The notes under the pieces: model-generated | Told to the model about the DNA's origin: nothing | The model's input: the letters and a program-made list of their open reading frames with translations, nothing else | Database searches by the model: none | Translations under genes and position numbers: made by a program | Assembly (NCBI RefSeq): GCF_017084525.1 | Contig: NZ_CP070950.1 | Span: 372,001 to 436,000, forward strand | Source: Conexibacter sp. SYSU D00693 | Lineage (GTDB): Bacteria > Actinomycetota > Thermoleophilia > Solirubrobacterales > Solirubrobacteraceae | DNA length: 64,000 bases | Direction of reading: 5' to 3' | Shown here: one piece after another, positions 20,639 to 28,652 of the stretch | How the letters are laid out: each line of letters opens with the position of its first letter | How positions within the stretch are numbered: position 1 is the first letter of the stretch

Positions 20639-21847
20639 ATGGCCACCTACGTCTTCAAGGCGATGGACCTCACCGGGGCGAAGGCCGCGGGCGAGGTCGA
20701 GGCCGACTCCAAGCAGGTCGTCGCCGACCAGCTCAAGGCGCGCGGCCTGATCGTCCTGGACATCGCCGACAAGCACAAGTCGCGCGAGCTCAACCTCAAG
20801 CTCTTCCAGCGCGTCAAGGCCGACGACCTCACGATCTTCACCCGCCAGCTCGCGACGATGGTCGCGTCGGGCATGACGATCCTGCGGGCGCTGTTCGTCC
20901 TCGAGTCCCAGACCGAGAACGACCTGCTCAAGGAGACGATCGTCGAGGTCCGCAAGGACGTCGAGGCCGGCCTTCCGCTGTCGGACGCCCTCGAGCGCCA
21001 CCCGAAGGTCTTCAACCCGCTCTTCGTCGCCATGACCCGCTCGGGCGAGACGGGCGGCATGCTCGACCAGTCGCTGCTGCGCGTCGCCGACCAGCTCGAG
21101 AAGGACGCGGCGCTGCGCCGCCAGGTCCGCGCCGCGATGGCCTACCCGCTCGTCGTCCTGAGCTTCGCGGTCTGCGTGCTCATCGCGCTCGTGGCGTTCC
21201 TCGTGCCGGTCTTCGTCGGCGTCTTCGAGCAGTTCGGCGGCGACCTCCCGCTCATCACGAAGTTCACCGTGAAGCTCAGCGAGCTGATGACCGGGTGGTG
21301 GTGGGCGATGATCCTCGCGACCGCCGGCTCGGTCTTCGGCTTCCGCAAGTACATCTCCACCGACAAGGGCCGCGCGAACTGGGACAAGTTCAAGCTCCGC
21401 GTCCCGATGAAGATCGGCGACATCGTCCAGAAGATCGCCCTTGCCCGCTGGTCCCGGACCCTCTCGGCCCTCGTCAGCGCTGGCGTCCCGCTCCTGCAGG
21501 CCCTCGACATCACCGCCAAGACCGCGGGCAACCGCGTCGTCGAGGACGCCATGCGCGCCGTCCAGGAGTCGGTCAAGAACGGCGGCTCCATCGCCGACCC
21601 GCTCAAGGCCTCCCCGGTCTTCCCGGGCATGGTCAGCCACATGGTGGGCGTGGGCGAGGAGACCGGCGCCCTGGACACCATGCTCACGAAGATCGCCGAC
21701 TTCTACGAGGACCAGGTCAACGCCGCGGTCAAGCAGCTCACCTCGATCCTCGAGCCCGTGATGATCGTGGTCGTCGGCGGCATGGTCGGGTTCATCGTGA
21801 TCTCGATGTACCTGCCGCTGTTCAAGGTCTACGACCAGATCAAGTAG
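20639..21847 (+). CDS. pilC: Type IV pilus inner-membrane platform protein PilC (GspF family)
   Basis: 402-aa polytopic protein that links the PilB/PilT motors to pilin assembly. N-terminal short domain (about 1-55, ATYVFKAMDLTGAKAAGEVEA), two homologous GspF cytoplasmic domains (about 65-185 with FTRQLATMVASGMTILRAL, and about 265-390 with WSRTLSALVSAGVPLLQAL), and membrane helices at about 168-198, 218-236 and 372-395. A clear AGGAG precedes ATG 20639 by 4-5 bases, in contrast to the leaderless genes nearby. It closes the pilT-pilC transcript; no terminator hairpin is seen before the next small gene. Confidence 0.94.
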   Translation: MATYVFKAMDLTGAKAAGEVEADSKQVVADQLKARGLIVLDIADKHKSRELNLKLFQRVKADDLTIFTRQLATMVASGMTILRALFVLESQTENDLLKETIVEVRKDVEAGLPLSDALERHPKVFNPLFVAMTRSGETGGMLDQSLLRVADQLEKDAALRRQVRAAMAYPLVVLSFAVCVLIALVAFLVPVFVGVFEQFGGDLPLITKFTVKLSELMTGWWWAMILATAGSVFGFRKYISTDKGRANWDKFKLRVPMKIGDIVQKIALARWSRTLSALVSAGVPLLQALDITAKTAGNRVVEDAMRAVQESVKNGGSIADPLKASPVFPGMVSHMVGVGEETGALDTMLTKIADFYEDQVNAAVKQLTSILEPVMIVVVGGMVGFIVISMYLPLFKVYDQIK

Positions 21848-21883
21848 TCGTCACCGACCGGTCGGTGGGTAGGACCACCGACC

Positions 21884-22069
21884 GTGCTGGACGTCCTGCG
21901 GTCCGTCCTCGGGCTCCTCGGGCTCGTCGCGTGGGCGACGTGGCTCGTCACCTACCTCCGACGGACCGGGTGGCGCGACGAGCACGGCCCGCGCCCGCTC
22001 CTGGCGGCAGCGGCCTCCGCAGGTGCGCTCGTCCTGTTCGGCAGCACGGCTGCGGTGGCGTTCGACTGA
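21884..22069 (+). CDS. Small two-helix membrane protein
   Basis: 61-aa protein with two predicted membrane helices (about 6-24, LLGLVAWATWLVTYL; about 41-59, ALVLFGSTAAVAF) separated by a charged RRTGWRDEHGPR loop. Codon third positions are almost all G/C, as expected of a real gene here, and TAGGAC lies 8 bases before GTG 21884. The TGA overlaps an ATG at 22069. Function unknown. Confidence 0.6.
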   Translation: MLDVLRSVLGLLGLVAWATWLVTYLRRTGWRDEHGPRPLLAAAASAGALVLFGSTAAVAFD

Positions 22070-22220
22070 TGGGGAACCCCACGCACCGGCCCCAGGTCGT
22101 GCGCGCTGGGGCGCGTGCTCGCGTGAGTCGCGCGAGCCGGAAGCCGACGAGCGGCCCGACACGCCGGCGGACGCGCTCGACGGCGTGGACGTCGAGGTCG
22201 TCGTCGAGTGGCACGACTGA
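22069..22220 (+). pseudogene. Possible frameshifted small gene
   Basis: ATG 22069 opens a frame beginning MGNPTHRPQVVRA, but from about 22106 coding-like codon use moves to another frame that reads EADERPDTPADALDG and ends VEVVVEWHD at TGA 22218-22220, an acidic sequence with G/C third positions. One extra base in the run near 22105-22112 would join the halves into a protein of about 50 aa. Alternatives are a gene starting at GTG 22023 inside the previous gene, or chance. Confidence 0.35.
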
Positions 22221-22270
22221 GCCGGGCGCGCGCGGGTGCCGTCCTGCCCTCGGGCTGCGAGAGTCGCGCC

Positions 22271-22651
22271 GTGGCCGACTGGACCAAGAAGAACTTCGAC
22301 GACCTGCGCGACGTGAGCCCGCCGGAGGTCCCGATGCAGTGGCGCTTCTCGCGCAACGCCCTCGGGTCGCCGGAGCTGGGCGTGAGCCGCTTCACCTACG
22401 AGCCCGGCGCGCGGATGCCGTTCGCCCACCGCCATCGCGAGCAGGAGGAGGTCTACGTCGTCGCGGCCGGCTCTGGGCGGGCGTGGCTCGAGGGCGAGGT
22501 CGTCGAGCTGCGCCAGTGGGACGTCCTGCGGTGCGCGCCGGCGGTCGGCCGGTCCTTCGAGGCCGGGCCTGACGGCATGGAGCTCATCTGCGTCGGCGGG
22601 CGGCGGCCCAAGAGCGGGGACACCGAGCGGTTCGACGACCCGTTCGCCTGA
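22271..22651 (+). CDS. Cupin-domain protein
   Basis: 126-aa single-cupin beta-barrel protein. The cupin core runs FTYEPGARMPFAHRHREQEE (about 42-61), with metal-type His residues in AHRHREQEEVYVV, and the second motif in the ELRQWDVLRCAP region (about 78-89). Small cupins of this kind may be enzymes, sugar binders or regulators, and nothing here decides which. GTG 22271 gives VADWTKKNFDDLRDV, a reasonable N-terminus; an upstream in-frame ATG at 22208 overlaps the preceding small gene. The next gene starts 22 bp downstream. Confidence 0.78.
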   Translation: MADWTKKNFDDLRDVSPPEVPMQWRFSRNALGSPELGVSRFTYEPGARMPFAHRHREQEEVYVVAAGSGRAWLEGEVVELRQWDVLRCAPAVGRSFEAGPDGMELICVGGRRPKSGDTERFDDPFA

Positions 22652-22673
22652 GGGCGAGACGGACCTCCTTCGC

Positions 22674-22986
22674 GTGCTGGCGGTGCTCGCCTCCGGGCCG
22701 GTCGGTTGGGTCTTCTGGGACCGCTGGTGGGCGGTCCTCGGCGCCATGCTCCTCCCGGTCGTCGAGGTCTGGGCGTTCTGGGGCCTCGGGTCGTACACCC
22801 GCGATGGGAACGAGAACTGGAGCCTCATCACGGTGCCGGTCCTCGCGGTCGTGTGCGGCGTCCTGTCGTCGGCGGCGATGTGGCTGCGCACCCGTCGCGA
22901 GGCACGGCGGCGAGGTCCCGGACCGAGCGGGCTGGACGGAGCGCGCGAGCGCCTCAGGCGTCCGCCGCCCGTGACACCGTGCGACG
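22674..22986 (+). CDS. Small membrane protein, 3' end unresolved
   Basis: GTG 22674 opens LAVLASGPVGWVFWDRWWAV with three hydrophobic stretches (about 1-16, 19-38, 53-72) and a basic RTRREARRRG end, so a three-helix or hairpin membrane protein of about 80-95 residues is likely. The frame has no stop and runs on into the acetyltransferase at 23151, but codon third positions lose their G/C bias after about 22910 and a different frame becomes coding-like from 22987. Either a frameshift removed the stop or the protein carries a long junk tail. The end coordinate given is nominal. Confidence 0.45.
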
Positions 22987-23154
22987 GTGCTCTGCGCGAT
23001 GACCGGACAGCCGCACCGGCTCTTCTGGATGCGCTCGGCGTGGTGGTGCCAGGACTGCCGCCAGAAGGTCGAGACCTGCTGCGAGGGCGGTGGCTGTCCG
23101 TCGGTGGTCGAGGCGCTGCCGGACGAGCGCCCGGAGCCGCGGCGCGCGGTGTGA
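22987..23154 (+). CDS. Small cysteine-rich (zinc-ribbon-like) protein
   Basis: 55-aa protein read in a different frame from the flanking membrane ORF. It holds WWCQDCRQKVETCCEGGGCP, five cysteines in a CxxC...CC...C pattern suited to zinc binding, then an acidic-Pro tail. Third codon positions are nearly all G/C (the overlapping frame is not), which is the main evidence that this is the coding frame between 22987 and 23154. ATG 22999 is an alternative start. Its TGA overlaps the acetyltransferase GTG by 4 bp, typical of operons here. Confidence 0.6.
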   Translation: MLCAMTGQPHRLFWMRSAWWCQDCRQKVETCCEGGGCPSVVEALPDERPEPRRAV

Positions 23155-24212
23155 GTCCCGAGGTCGAGGTCGTCGACCCGCGCCGCCGCAAGGAGGTGCG
23201 CCGCTGGGCGGGCATCGAGCGCGCCGAGGGCCTGCCGTACGTCCCGACGCAGCGGGCGGAGCTGCGGCGGCGGGCGGGAGGGCGGTCGGCGCTGCGGGCC
23301 TCCTGGGAGGAGGCGCTGGTCCTCGGCGACCGCGCGAGGTGCCTCGTGACCGTCCGGCCCGAGCACCAGGCCAAGCTGGGGGAGGCGGTCGGCGGGATCG
23401 GCCACCTGTGGGCGGCGGACGTCGCGTCGGCGGTCACGCTGCTCGACGACGCGTGCGCGCGGCTGGCGGCGCAGGGCTGCACGACGGCGATCGCGCCGTA
23501 CGACCACTTCCTCAACGCCCAGGCGCAGTGGGCGGTCGACGAGCTGCCGGCGTTCCCCAGGACCGGGGGCTCGCCGGTGGTCCGCGAGTCGCTCGAGACC
23601 GCGGGATTCGCGCGCCGATGGCCGTGGCTGACCTACCGCATCCCCCTCGACGACCCGTCGCGCTTCGACGTGCCGGTGCCGGAGGGCGCCACGATCCGCC
23701 GGGTGCGCCGCGCCGCCTGGTGGCGCGAGCTGGCGGTCCTCGCCGAGGTCCTGGACGAGGCGTTCGAGCCCGAGTGGGAGCACCATCCGTTCGAGGCGCC
23801 CGCCATGCGCGAGGTCTTCGGGCCGCTCCTCGCGCTCGTCGACCCGCGGCAGTTCCTGATCGCCGAGCTCGACGGCCGGGCGGTCGGCCTGTGCCTCGGG
23901 ACCGGGGACCTGGGATCGCAGCTGCAAGCGGCGGCGGGCGGTGCGGGGCTGCGCGACGGCCTGCGCCTCCTGCGCGCCAAGCGCCGACCGGCGCGCGCGG
24001 GCGTCTTCATGGTCGGCGTCACCGAGGCGGGGCGGGGCCGTGGCATCGGTCGCGCACTCGCAGCCCAGGTGCTGCGTCGCGCGGTGGAGCTGGGAGCGAC
24101 GGAGGGCATCTACCACCTCGTCAACGAGCACAACCGCGCGTCCCGCGCCCTCGCCGAGTCGCTCGGCGGGACGGGGCGCGTGGTGGCCCACCACTGGGCG
24201 CGGGCGCTCTGA
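23151..24212 (+). CDS. GNAT-family acetyltransferase
   Basis: 353-aa protein. The C-terminal third (about 245-350) is a GNAT acyl-CoA domain: GVFMVGVTEAGRGRGIGRAL contains the R-x-x-G-x-G/A pyrophosphate-binding motif, followed by the YHLVNEHNRASRALAESLG segment typical of the last conserved helix. The N-terminal part (about 60-230) looks like a degenerate second GNAT fold (DVASAVTLLDDACARL, FLNAQAQWAVDELPAFPR). Substrate unknown. GTG 23151 lies in a GTGA overlap with the Cys-rich gene, so the much longer in-frame extension upstream is not needed. A bidirectional terminator hairpin follows. Confidence 0.78.
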   Translation: MSPEVEVVDPRRRKEVRRWAGIERAEGLPYVPTQRAELRRRAGGRSALRASWEEALVLGDRARCLVTVRPEHQAKLGEAVGGIGHLWAADVASAVTLLDDACARLAAQGCTTAIAPYDHFLNAQAQWAVDELPAFPRTGGSPVVRESLETAGFARRWPWLTYRIPLDDPSRFDVPVPEGATIRRVRRAAWWRELAVLAEVLDEAFEPEWEHHPFEAPAMREVFGPLLALVDPRQFLIAELDGRAVGLCLGTGDLGSQLQAAAGGAGLRDGLRLLRAKRRPARAGVFMVGVTEAGRGRGIGRALAAQVLRRAVELGATEGIYHLVNEHNRASRALAESLGGTGRVVAHHWARAL

Positions 24213-24242
24213 CGAGGGGCGGGCGGCCGTGCGCCCCTCGTC
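24211..24242. terminator. Bidirectional terminator hairpin
   Basis: Perfect 11-bp stem (24211-24221 with 24232-24242) and 10-base loop between the convergent acetyltransferase and spore-associated-protein-like genes; its first bases overlap the acetyltransferase stop codon. Confidence 0.7.
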
Positions 24243-24253
24243 GTGGCGAGCCG

Positions 24254-24709
24254 TCAGCCGCAGTGTCCGAACCGGGGCGTGATCCAGGAGTCCCCGTTGC
24301 CGAGGTGGTCGCGCATCCGGCCGCCGAAGATCACGCACGTGCCCGGCGCGTGGACGTACAGCGGGCCCGCGTAGTACTTGAAGAAGCCGTCCTGGGCCTT
24401 GTAGTTCCCGCCCTTCTTGGCGATGGAGGCCTCGGTCCAGGACGGGATGCCGACGGAGCGGCGCTTGATCGTCACGGCGCAGTTCTTCTTCGTGGCGCCG
24501 CTCCACATGAGGTAGACCGTGCCGAGCACGCCGCCCTTCGGGCCCTTGAGGTCGTGCTGCTGCAGGACGCGGTAGCTGCTGCCGCAGACGCCCTTGGGCG
24601 TGTACGGGTTCGCCGCGGCGTGGGCGGCGGGAGCGGTGGAGACGGCGGCCGCGGTGGCAAGGGCGGCGGTGGACAGGACGGTGCGCAGTCGAGGCATCGC
24701 GTGCTTCAT
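24254..24709 (-). CDS. Secreted protein resembling spore-associated protein A
   Basis: 151-aa exported protein, signal peptide about 1-32 (cleavage after AAHAA). The mature part matches the pattern I know from Streptomyces spore-associated protein A: YTPKGVCGSSYRVL, GTVYLMWSGATKKNCAVTIK, a YYAGPLYVHAPGTCVIFGG block and a final Cys. Four cysteines suggest two disulphides. The family is secreted and of unknown biochemical role; finding it in an organism with no evidence of sporulation here means the name should not be taken as function. ATG 24709 starts the signal peptide. Confidence 0.7.
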   Translation of the reverse strand: MKHAMPRLRTVLSTAALATAAAVSTAPAAHAAANPYTPKGVCGSSYRVLQQHDLKGPKGGVLGTVYLMWSGATKKNCAVTIKRRSVGIPSWTEASIAKKGGNYKAQDGFFKYYAGPLYVHAPGTCVIFGGRMRDHLGNGDSWITPRFGHCG

Positions 24710-24823
24710 GCCCTGACGCGTGAGATGCGGCAGGGTGTCTCACGAAGCTCTCACGCGGCCGCGGGCAAGATCCGGAAGAAGTGCGGACGTGCGAGGCCTC
24801 GCCGTCGTCGATCCTCAAGGGGC

Positions 24824-25024
24824 ATGGACGATCGTCGCTACGTCTGCCGCGGCTGCGGGCAGAAGTGGTTCATCCCGGCCAACCGCCCCGAGGTGCCGGA
24901 CCTCGAGGTGTGCGAGGCCTGCGGTGGAGCGCTCGGGCCGCTCGCCGCTCGGCTCCAGGCGCGAGCTGGTGAGGTGGGGAGATCCGACACCCAGGTGTGC
25001 CGGAACCCCGCAGGACGGCGCTAG
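24824..25024 (+). CDS. Small zinc-ribbon protein
   Basis: 66-aa protein with CRGCGQKWFIPANRP and CEACGGALG, two CxxC knuckles 22 residues apart, the layout of a zinc ribbon. The rest is Ala/Arg-rich. Codon use is strongly G/C at third positions. ATG 24824 precedes the first knuckle by seven codons. Probably a nucleic-acid or protein interaction module; specific role unknown. The secreted protein gene starts 9 bp downstream. Confidence 0.62.
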   Translation: MDDRRYVCRGCGQKWFIPANRPEVPDLEVCEACGGALGPLAARLQARAGEVGRSDTQVCRNPAGRR

Positions 25025-25033
25025 ACCGGAGGC

Positions 25034-26317
25034 ATGACCTCTCGCTCCGTCGTCCTCGGCACCGCCATCGCGTTGACCGTGGCCGCTCCCGCCGCTGCGC
25101 AGGCGCCGTTCTCCGCGCCGACGGCCGTCGGCGGGTTCGGCGCGCAGGTGCAGCTCGCCGGCACCTCGTCGCTCGCCGTCACCGCCGAGGGCCGTTCCGT
25201 GCTCGCCGGCAGCGGCGACACGGCGAACGTGCGCTTCCCGGTCGCCGCGTTCGGCTCGCCGGGGGACGTCCCGCGCGTCGGGCGCAGCCTGAGCGCGCCG
25301 GGCGTCATCACCTCCCAGCCGGTCGTCGCCGCCGAGGGCCGGGTCGCCGCGGTGGTCTGGGGCGCCGGCCACACGGCGTACCTGCGCGTCGCGACCGACG
25401 GCCGCTGGGGCCAGCCGATCGCGGTCGGGCGTTCGCGCCTGAAGCCGCAGCCCGCCGTGGCGATCCAGCCCGCCACCGGGCGGATCACCGTCCTGTGGCG
25501 CGGCTCGTCGCGCAGGGGCAACCGCCTGCAGTGGCGGATCACCACCGGCGGCAAGCTCGGCCGGACCCACACGCTCGGCGAGTTCGGCAACGACCCGCGG
25601 ATCGGCACCGACCGCTCCGGCAAGACGATCGCCGTCTGGACGCCCTACAGCGTGACGACCCGCGGCGTGCGCACCGCCGCCCGCCGGGTCGGCGAGTTCA
25701 CGAAGCCGATGTCGATCACGACGGCGCAGGCCCAGGACGTGCGCCTGGACGTCGGCGCCGACGGCGAGGCGATCGCCGCCTGGCGCACGCCGAGCGAGGG
25801 CGGGGCGGACGTCCAGGCGCCGCGGGGCACGCCCACCTGGTCCACGCGCACGGCGAACACCGCGTTCTCGCGCCCCCAGCAGGTCGCGGGTGTGGCCGAT
25901 GCGTCGACGCTCAGCCTCGACCGCGGCGCCACCGGCGCAGCCGTCCTGGCCTTCGACCGCCAGACCGACGACCTGACGGCCACGGTCTCCGCGGTCTTCC
26001 GCCCGGCGCCGGGCCGGCCCTTCGGCGCGGTCCAGGCGCTGGGCACGCCGGGCTTCGTCGCCGCTCCGGGCGCCAGCGCCGCGGTCGACGACCGCGGGGT
26101 CGCGACCGTCGCGTGGGGCGCGAGCGTCCTGAGCGGCCAGACCGGCGAGCCGGGGCTGTACGCCGCGCGCTCGACGCCCGCCGGGGCGTTCGGCGCGCCG
26201 CAGCGGATCGACGCCGCCGCGGTGCGGGCGCCGGTCCTGGCGGCGGCGGGTGGCTCGACGACCCTGCTGGCGTGGGTGGGGGAGGGCGGCGTCCGCGTCG
26301 CCCGAGCCGCGCCTTGA
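25034..26317 (+). CDS. Secreted repeat protein, probable beta-propeller
   Basis: 427-aa exported protein, signal peptide about 1-22 (cleavage after AAAQA). The mature region is built from repeated units ending in an A-x-x-W-type strand (VAAVVWGAGH, ITVLWRGSSR, TIAVWTPYSV, AIAAWRTPSE, ATVAWGASV, TLLAWVGEG), spaced about 45-60 residues, which suggests a six- or seven-bladed beta-propeller. No catalytic motif is visible. TAGACC lies 6 bases before ATG 25034 (and overlaps the previous stop), fitting a leaderless start. A paired palindromic repeat follows the gene. Confidence 0.65.
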   Translation: MTSRSVVLGTAIALTVAAPAAAQAPFSAPTAVGGFGAQVQLAGTSSLAVTAEGRSVLAGSGDTANVRFPVAAFGSPGDVPRVGRSLSAPGVITSQPVVAAEGRVAAVVWGAGHTAYLRVATDGRWGQPIAVGRSRLKPQPAVAIQPATGRITVLWRGSSRRGNRLQWRITTGGKLGRTHTLGEFGNDPRIGTDRSGKTIAVWTPYSVTTRGVRTAARRVGEFTKPMSITTAQAQDVRLDVGADGEAIAAWRTPSEGGADVQAPRGTPTWSTRTANTAFSRPQQVAGVADASTLSLDRGATGAAVLAFDRQTDDLTATVSAVFRPAPGRPFGAVQALGTPGFVAAPGASAAVDDRGVATVAWGASVLSGQTGEPGLYAARSTPAGAFGAPQRIDAAAVRAPVLAAAGGSTTLLAWVGEGGVRVARAAP

Positions 26318-26344
26318 GCCCCGGTCGCGCAAGGACGAGCGGAT

Positions 26345-26398
26345 GAAAGGTGCCAGGCACCTTCCACGCGCGCGCACGGAATGTGCCTGGCACTTTCC
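26345..26398. repeat. Paired GTGCC(A/T)GGCAC palindromes (33-bp phase)
   Basis: Two 21-bp imperfect palindromes at 26345-26365 (GGTGCC-A-GGCACC core) and 26378-26398 (GTGCC-T-GGCAC core), 12 bp apart, so the period is 33 bp exactly as at 8049-8102. They lie between the convergent propeller-protein and monooxygenase genes, where they could act as terminators. Confidence 0.8.
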
Positions 26399-26420
26399 GG
26401 GTGGCCGAGGCCGGAGGCGC

Positions 26421-27929
26421 CTAGACCGCGACCGGCTCCGCGCGCTCGTCCGGCGCGTCGGCGCCGCCCGCCGCGCCGCCACCCCGCGAGAACCGCAGGC
26501 CCTCGTCCTCGATCGGCCCGTGGCGCAGCATCCGGATGTCGCGCGCGTAGTTCTGGTGCAGGCGCCACGGCGCCCGCGCGCCCTGCTTGGGGAACTGGTC
26601 GAGGGAGCGCAGGACGTAGCCCGAGGCGAGGTCGATGAACGGCTGCAGCGGCTGGCCGTCGTCCGGGGCCAGCGGCCGGACCTCGCGGTAGCCGTGGGCC
26701 TGCATGTGGTTGAGCAGCCGGCAGACGTAGTCGGCGGTCAGGTCGGCCTTGAGCGTCCACGACGCGTTCGTGTAGCCGATCACCGCCGCCAGGTTGGGCA
26801 GGCCGGTGAACATGAGGCCCTTGTAGCCGACGGTCTCGTTGACCGGCACGGCGCGCCCGTCCACCTCGAGCTGCATCCCACCGAGCGCGACGAGGTTCAG
26901 GCCCGTCGCCGTCACCACCACGTCGGCCTCGAGCTCCTGGCCCGAGGTCAGCCGCAGCCCCGTCTCGGTGAAGGTCTCGATCGTGTCCGTGACCACGGAG
27001 GCCGACCCGTCGCGCAGCGCCTTGAACAGGTCGCCGTCGGGGACCAGGCACATGCGCTGGTCCCACGGGTCGTACGCGGGCTTGAAGTGCTTGTCGACCT
27101 CGTAGCCCTTGGGCAGCTGGCGCGCGACGCCCGCCCGGATGAGCCGCCGCACGAGCCCCGGCGCCGCCCGGCTGAGGTTGAAGAACGCCGTCTGCGCCAG
27201 CACGTTCTTCCACCGCACGACCGAGTAGGCGGTCTTCTGCGGCAGGCGCTTGCGCAGCGCGTCGGCGATCGGGTCGCGCGCCGGCAGGGTGAAGACGTAG
27301 GACGGCGAGCGCTGGAGCATCGTCACGTGCGCCGCCCGCTCGGCCATGGCCGGCACGAGCGTGACCGCCGTCGCGCCGCTGCCGATGACCACCACGCGCT
27401 TGCCCGCCCACTCGAGGTCCTCGGGCCAGTGCTGCGGATGCACGAGCGTCCCGGCGAAGCGCTCGACGCCCGGGAACTGCGGCGTGAAGCCCTCGTCGTA
27501 GCGGTAGTAGCCGGTCGCGCCCAGCAGGAACCCGCACGTGAGGTGGACGACCTCGCCGTCGCGCTCGACGTCGAGCGTCCAGCGCGAGTCGGCCGTCGAC
27601 CAGGAGGCCCCCAGGACCTTGTGGCCGAAGCGGATCGTGTCCTCGATCCCGTGCTCGCGCGCCGTCTCGCGCACGTACTCGAGGATCGACGGCCCGTCGG
27701 CGATCGCCTTCGCCGCCGCCCACGGCTTGAAGCTGTAGCCGAGGGTGAACATGTCCGAGTCCGACCGGATGCCGGGGTAGCGGAACAGGTCCCACGTGCC
27801 GCCGATGGCGTCGCGCGACTCGAGGATCGCGAACGTCCTGCCGGGGCACTTCTCGCGCAGGTGGCACGCGGCGCCGATGCCCGAGAGGCCGGCGCCGACG
27901 ATCAGGACGTCGAAGTGCTCGTGCTCCAT
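26421..27929 (-). CDS. Flavin-containing / Baeyer-Villiger type monooxygenase (EthA-like)
   Basis: 502-aa FAD- and NADPH-dependent monooxygenase. FAD-binding GAGLSGIGAA lies near the N-terminus (about 12-21), followed by ESRDAIGGTWDLFRYPGIRSDSDM, the NADPH-binding GSGATAV near 190, and the Baeyer-Villiger fingerprint FAGTLVHPQHWP (F-x-G-x3-H-x3-W-P) at about 158-169. It would insert oxygen into ketones or oxidise soft heteroatoms; closest in style to mycobacterial EthA. ATG 27929 is preferred over GTG 27938. Its 3' end faces the paired palindromic repeat. Upstream lies the LrgB-like gene on the same strand, 46 bp away. Confidence 0.9.
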   Translation of the reverse strand: MEHEHFDVLIVGAGLSGIGAACHLREKCPGRTFAILESRDAIGGTWDLFRYPGIRSDSDMFTLGYSFKPWAAAKAIADGPSILEYVRETAREHGIEDTIRFGHKVLGASWSTADSRWTLDVERDGEVVHLTCGFLLGATGYYRYDEGFTPQFPGVERFAGTLVHPQHWPEDLEWAGKRVVVIGSGATAVTLVPAMAERAAHVTMLQRSPSYVFTLPARDPIADALRKRLPQKTAYSVVRWKNVLAQTAFFNLSRAAPGLVRRLIRAGVARQLPKGYEVDKHFKPAYDPWDQRMCLVPDGDLFKALRDGSASVVTDTIETFTETGLRLTSGQELEADVVVTATGLNLVALGGMQLEVDGRAVPVNETVGYKGLMFTGLPNLAAVIGYTNASWTLKADLTADYVCRLLNHMQAHGYREVRPLAPDDGQPLQPFIDLASGYVLRSLDQFPKQGARAPWRLHQNYARDIRMLRHGPIEDEGLRFSRGGGAAGGADAPDERAEPVAV

Positions 27930-27974
27930 GGCCCGCACATCATGGCAGGGTGGAGCACGAAGGTGACCAGGTGG

Positions 27975-28652
27975 TCACCCACCCCAGAGCGAGGGCAGGA
28001 CGAGGGCGACCGCCAGGCCGCCGAGCCCCATGCCCACCGTGGACGCCGCGCCCTGCGCCTCGCCCTCCTCGAGCATCCGCGCGGTCCCGACCCCGTGCGC
28101 CGCCACGCCGTGCGCCAGGCCGCGGGCGACGGGATGGCGCACGCCGAGGGCGTCGAGCAGCGACGGCCCGAAGGTCCCGCCCGCGATGCCGGCGATGATG
28201 CTCGTGGCGGCGCTGAGCGCGGGGGAGCCGCCCGGCAGCTCCTCGGCGATGGCGATCGACATGGGGCTCGTGGCCGAGCGCGACGTCGCCGCCAGCGACC
28301 ACGCCTCGGGCAGCGACATCACCCGCGACGCGAGCCAGCCGAGCGCCGCCGCGGCGACCGCGCCGGCGACCACGCCGCCGCCGATCGCCCGGGCATGGCG
28401 CAGGATGAGCGCGCGCTCGCGGTGCACCGGCACGGCGAGCGCGACGACCGCGGGCCCGAGCAGCCACGTCAGCGCCTCGGTCCCGTCGTGGTAGTCGTCG
28501 TAGTCGACGCCGGCCGCCACCACCACGACGCCGAGGACCAGCAGCGCGACGAGCGTCGGGTTGGTCAGGGGCGAGTGGACGCGGTCGCGCAGGCGCAGCG
28601 CGCCGACGTAGGCCAGCGCGGTGACCGGGAGCCAGAGGAGCTCCTCAGCCAC
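27975..28652 (-). CDS. lrgB: LrgB/CidB-family membrane protein
   Basis: 225-aa polytopic membrane protein of the LrgB (CidB/YohK) family, partner of LrgA in holin-antiholin-like control of murein hydrolase release and, in some bacteria, pyruvate or glycolate transport. Hallmarks: TNPTLVALLVLG near the N-terminus, a TSRSATSPMSIAIAEELPG segment (about 122-140), and GVAAHGVGTARMLEEGEAQGA near the C-terminus. GTG 28652 overlaps the lrgA stop by 8 bp, so the pair is translationally coupled. Which of the proposed functions applies cannot be told. Confidence 0.85.
   Translation of the reverse strand: MAEELLWLPVTALAYVGALRLRDRVHSPLTNPTLVALLVLGVVVVAAGVDYDDYHDGTEALTWLLGPAVVALAVPVHRERALILRHARAIGGGVVAGAVAAAALGWLASRVMSLPEAWSLAATSRSATSPMSIAIAEELPGGSPALSAATSIIAGIAGGTFGPSLLDALGVRHPVARGLAHGVAAHGVGTARMLEEGEAQGAASTVGMGLGGLAVALVLPSLWGG

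Noticed and set aside
22674-24212. Single 512-aa membrane-anchored acetyltransferase
   Set aside because: Codon bias switches frame between about 22910 and 23150, where a Cys-rich gene is better supported, and the acetyltransferase has its own GTGA-overlap start.
24254-24709. Evidence for sporulation
   Set aside because: The spore-associated-protein-like family is secreted by non-sporulating bacteria too, and no sporulation gene is in the window.
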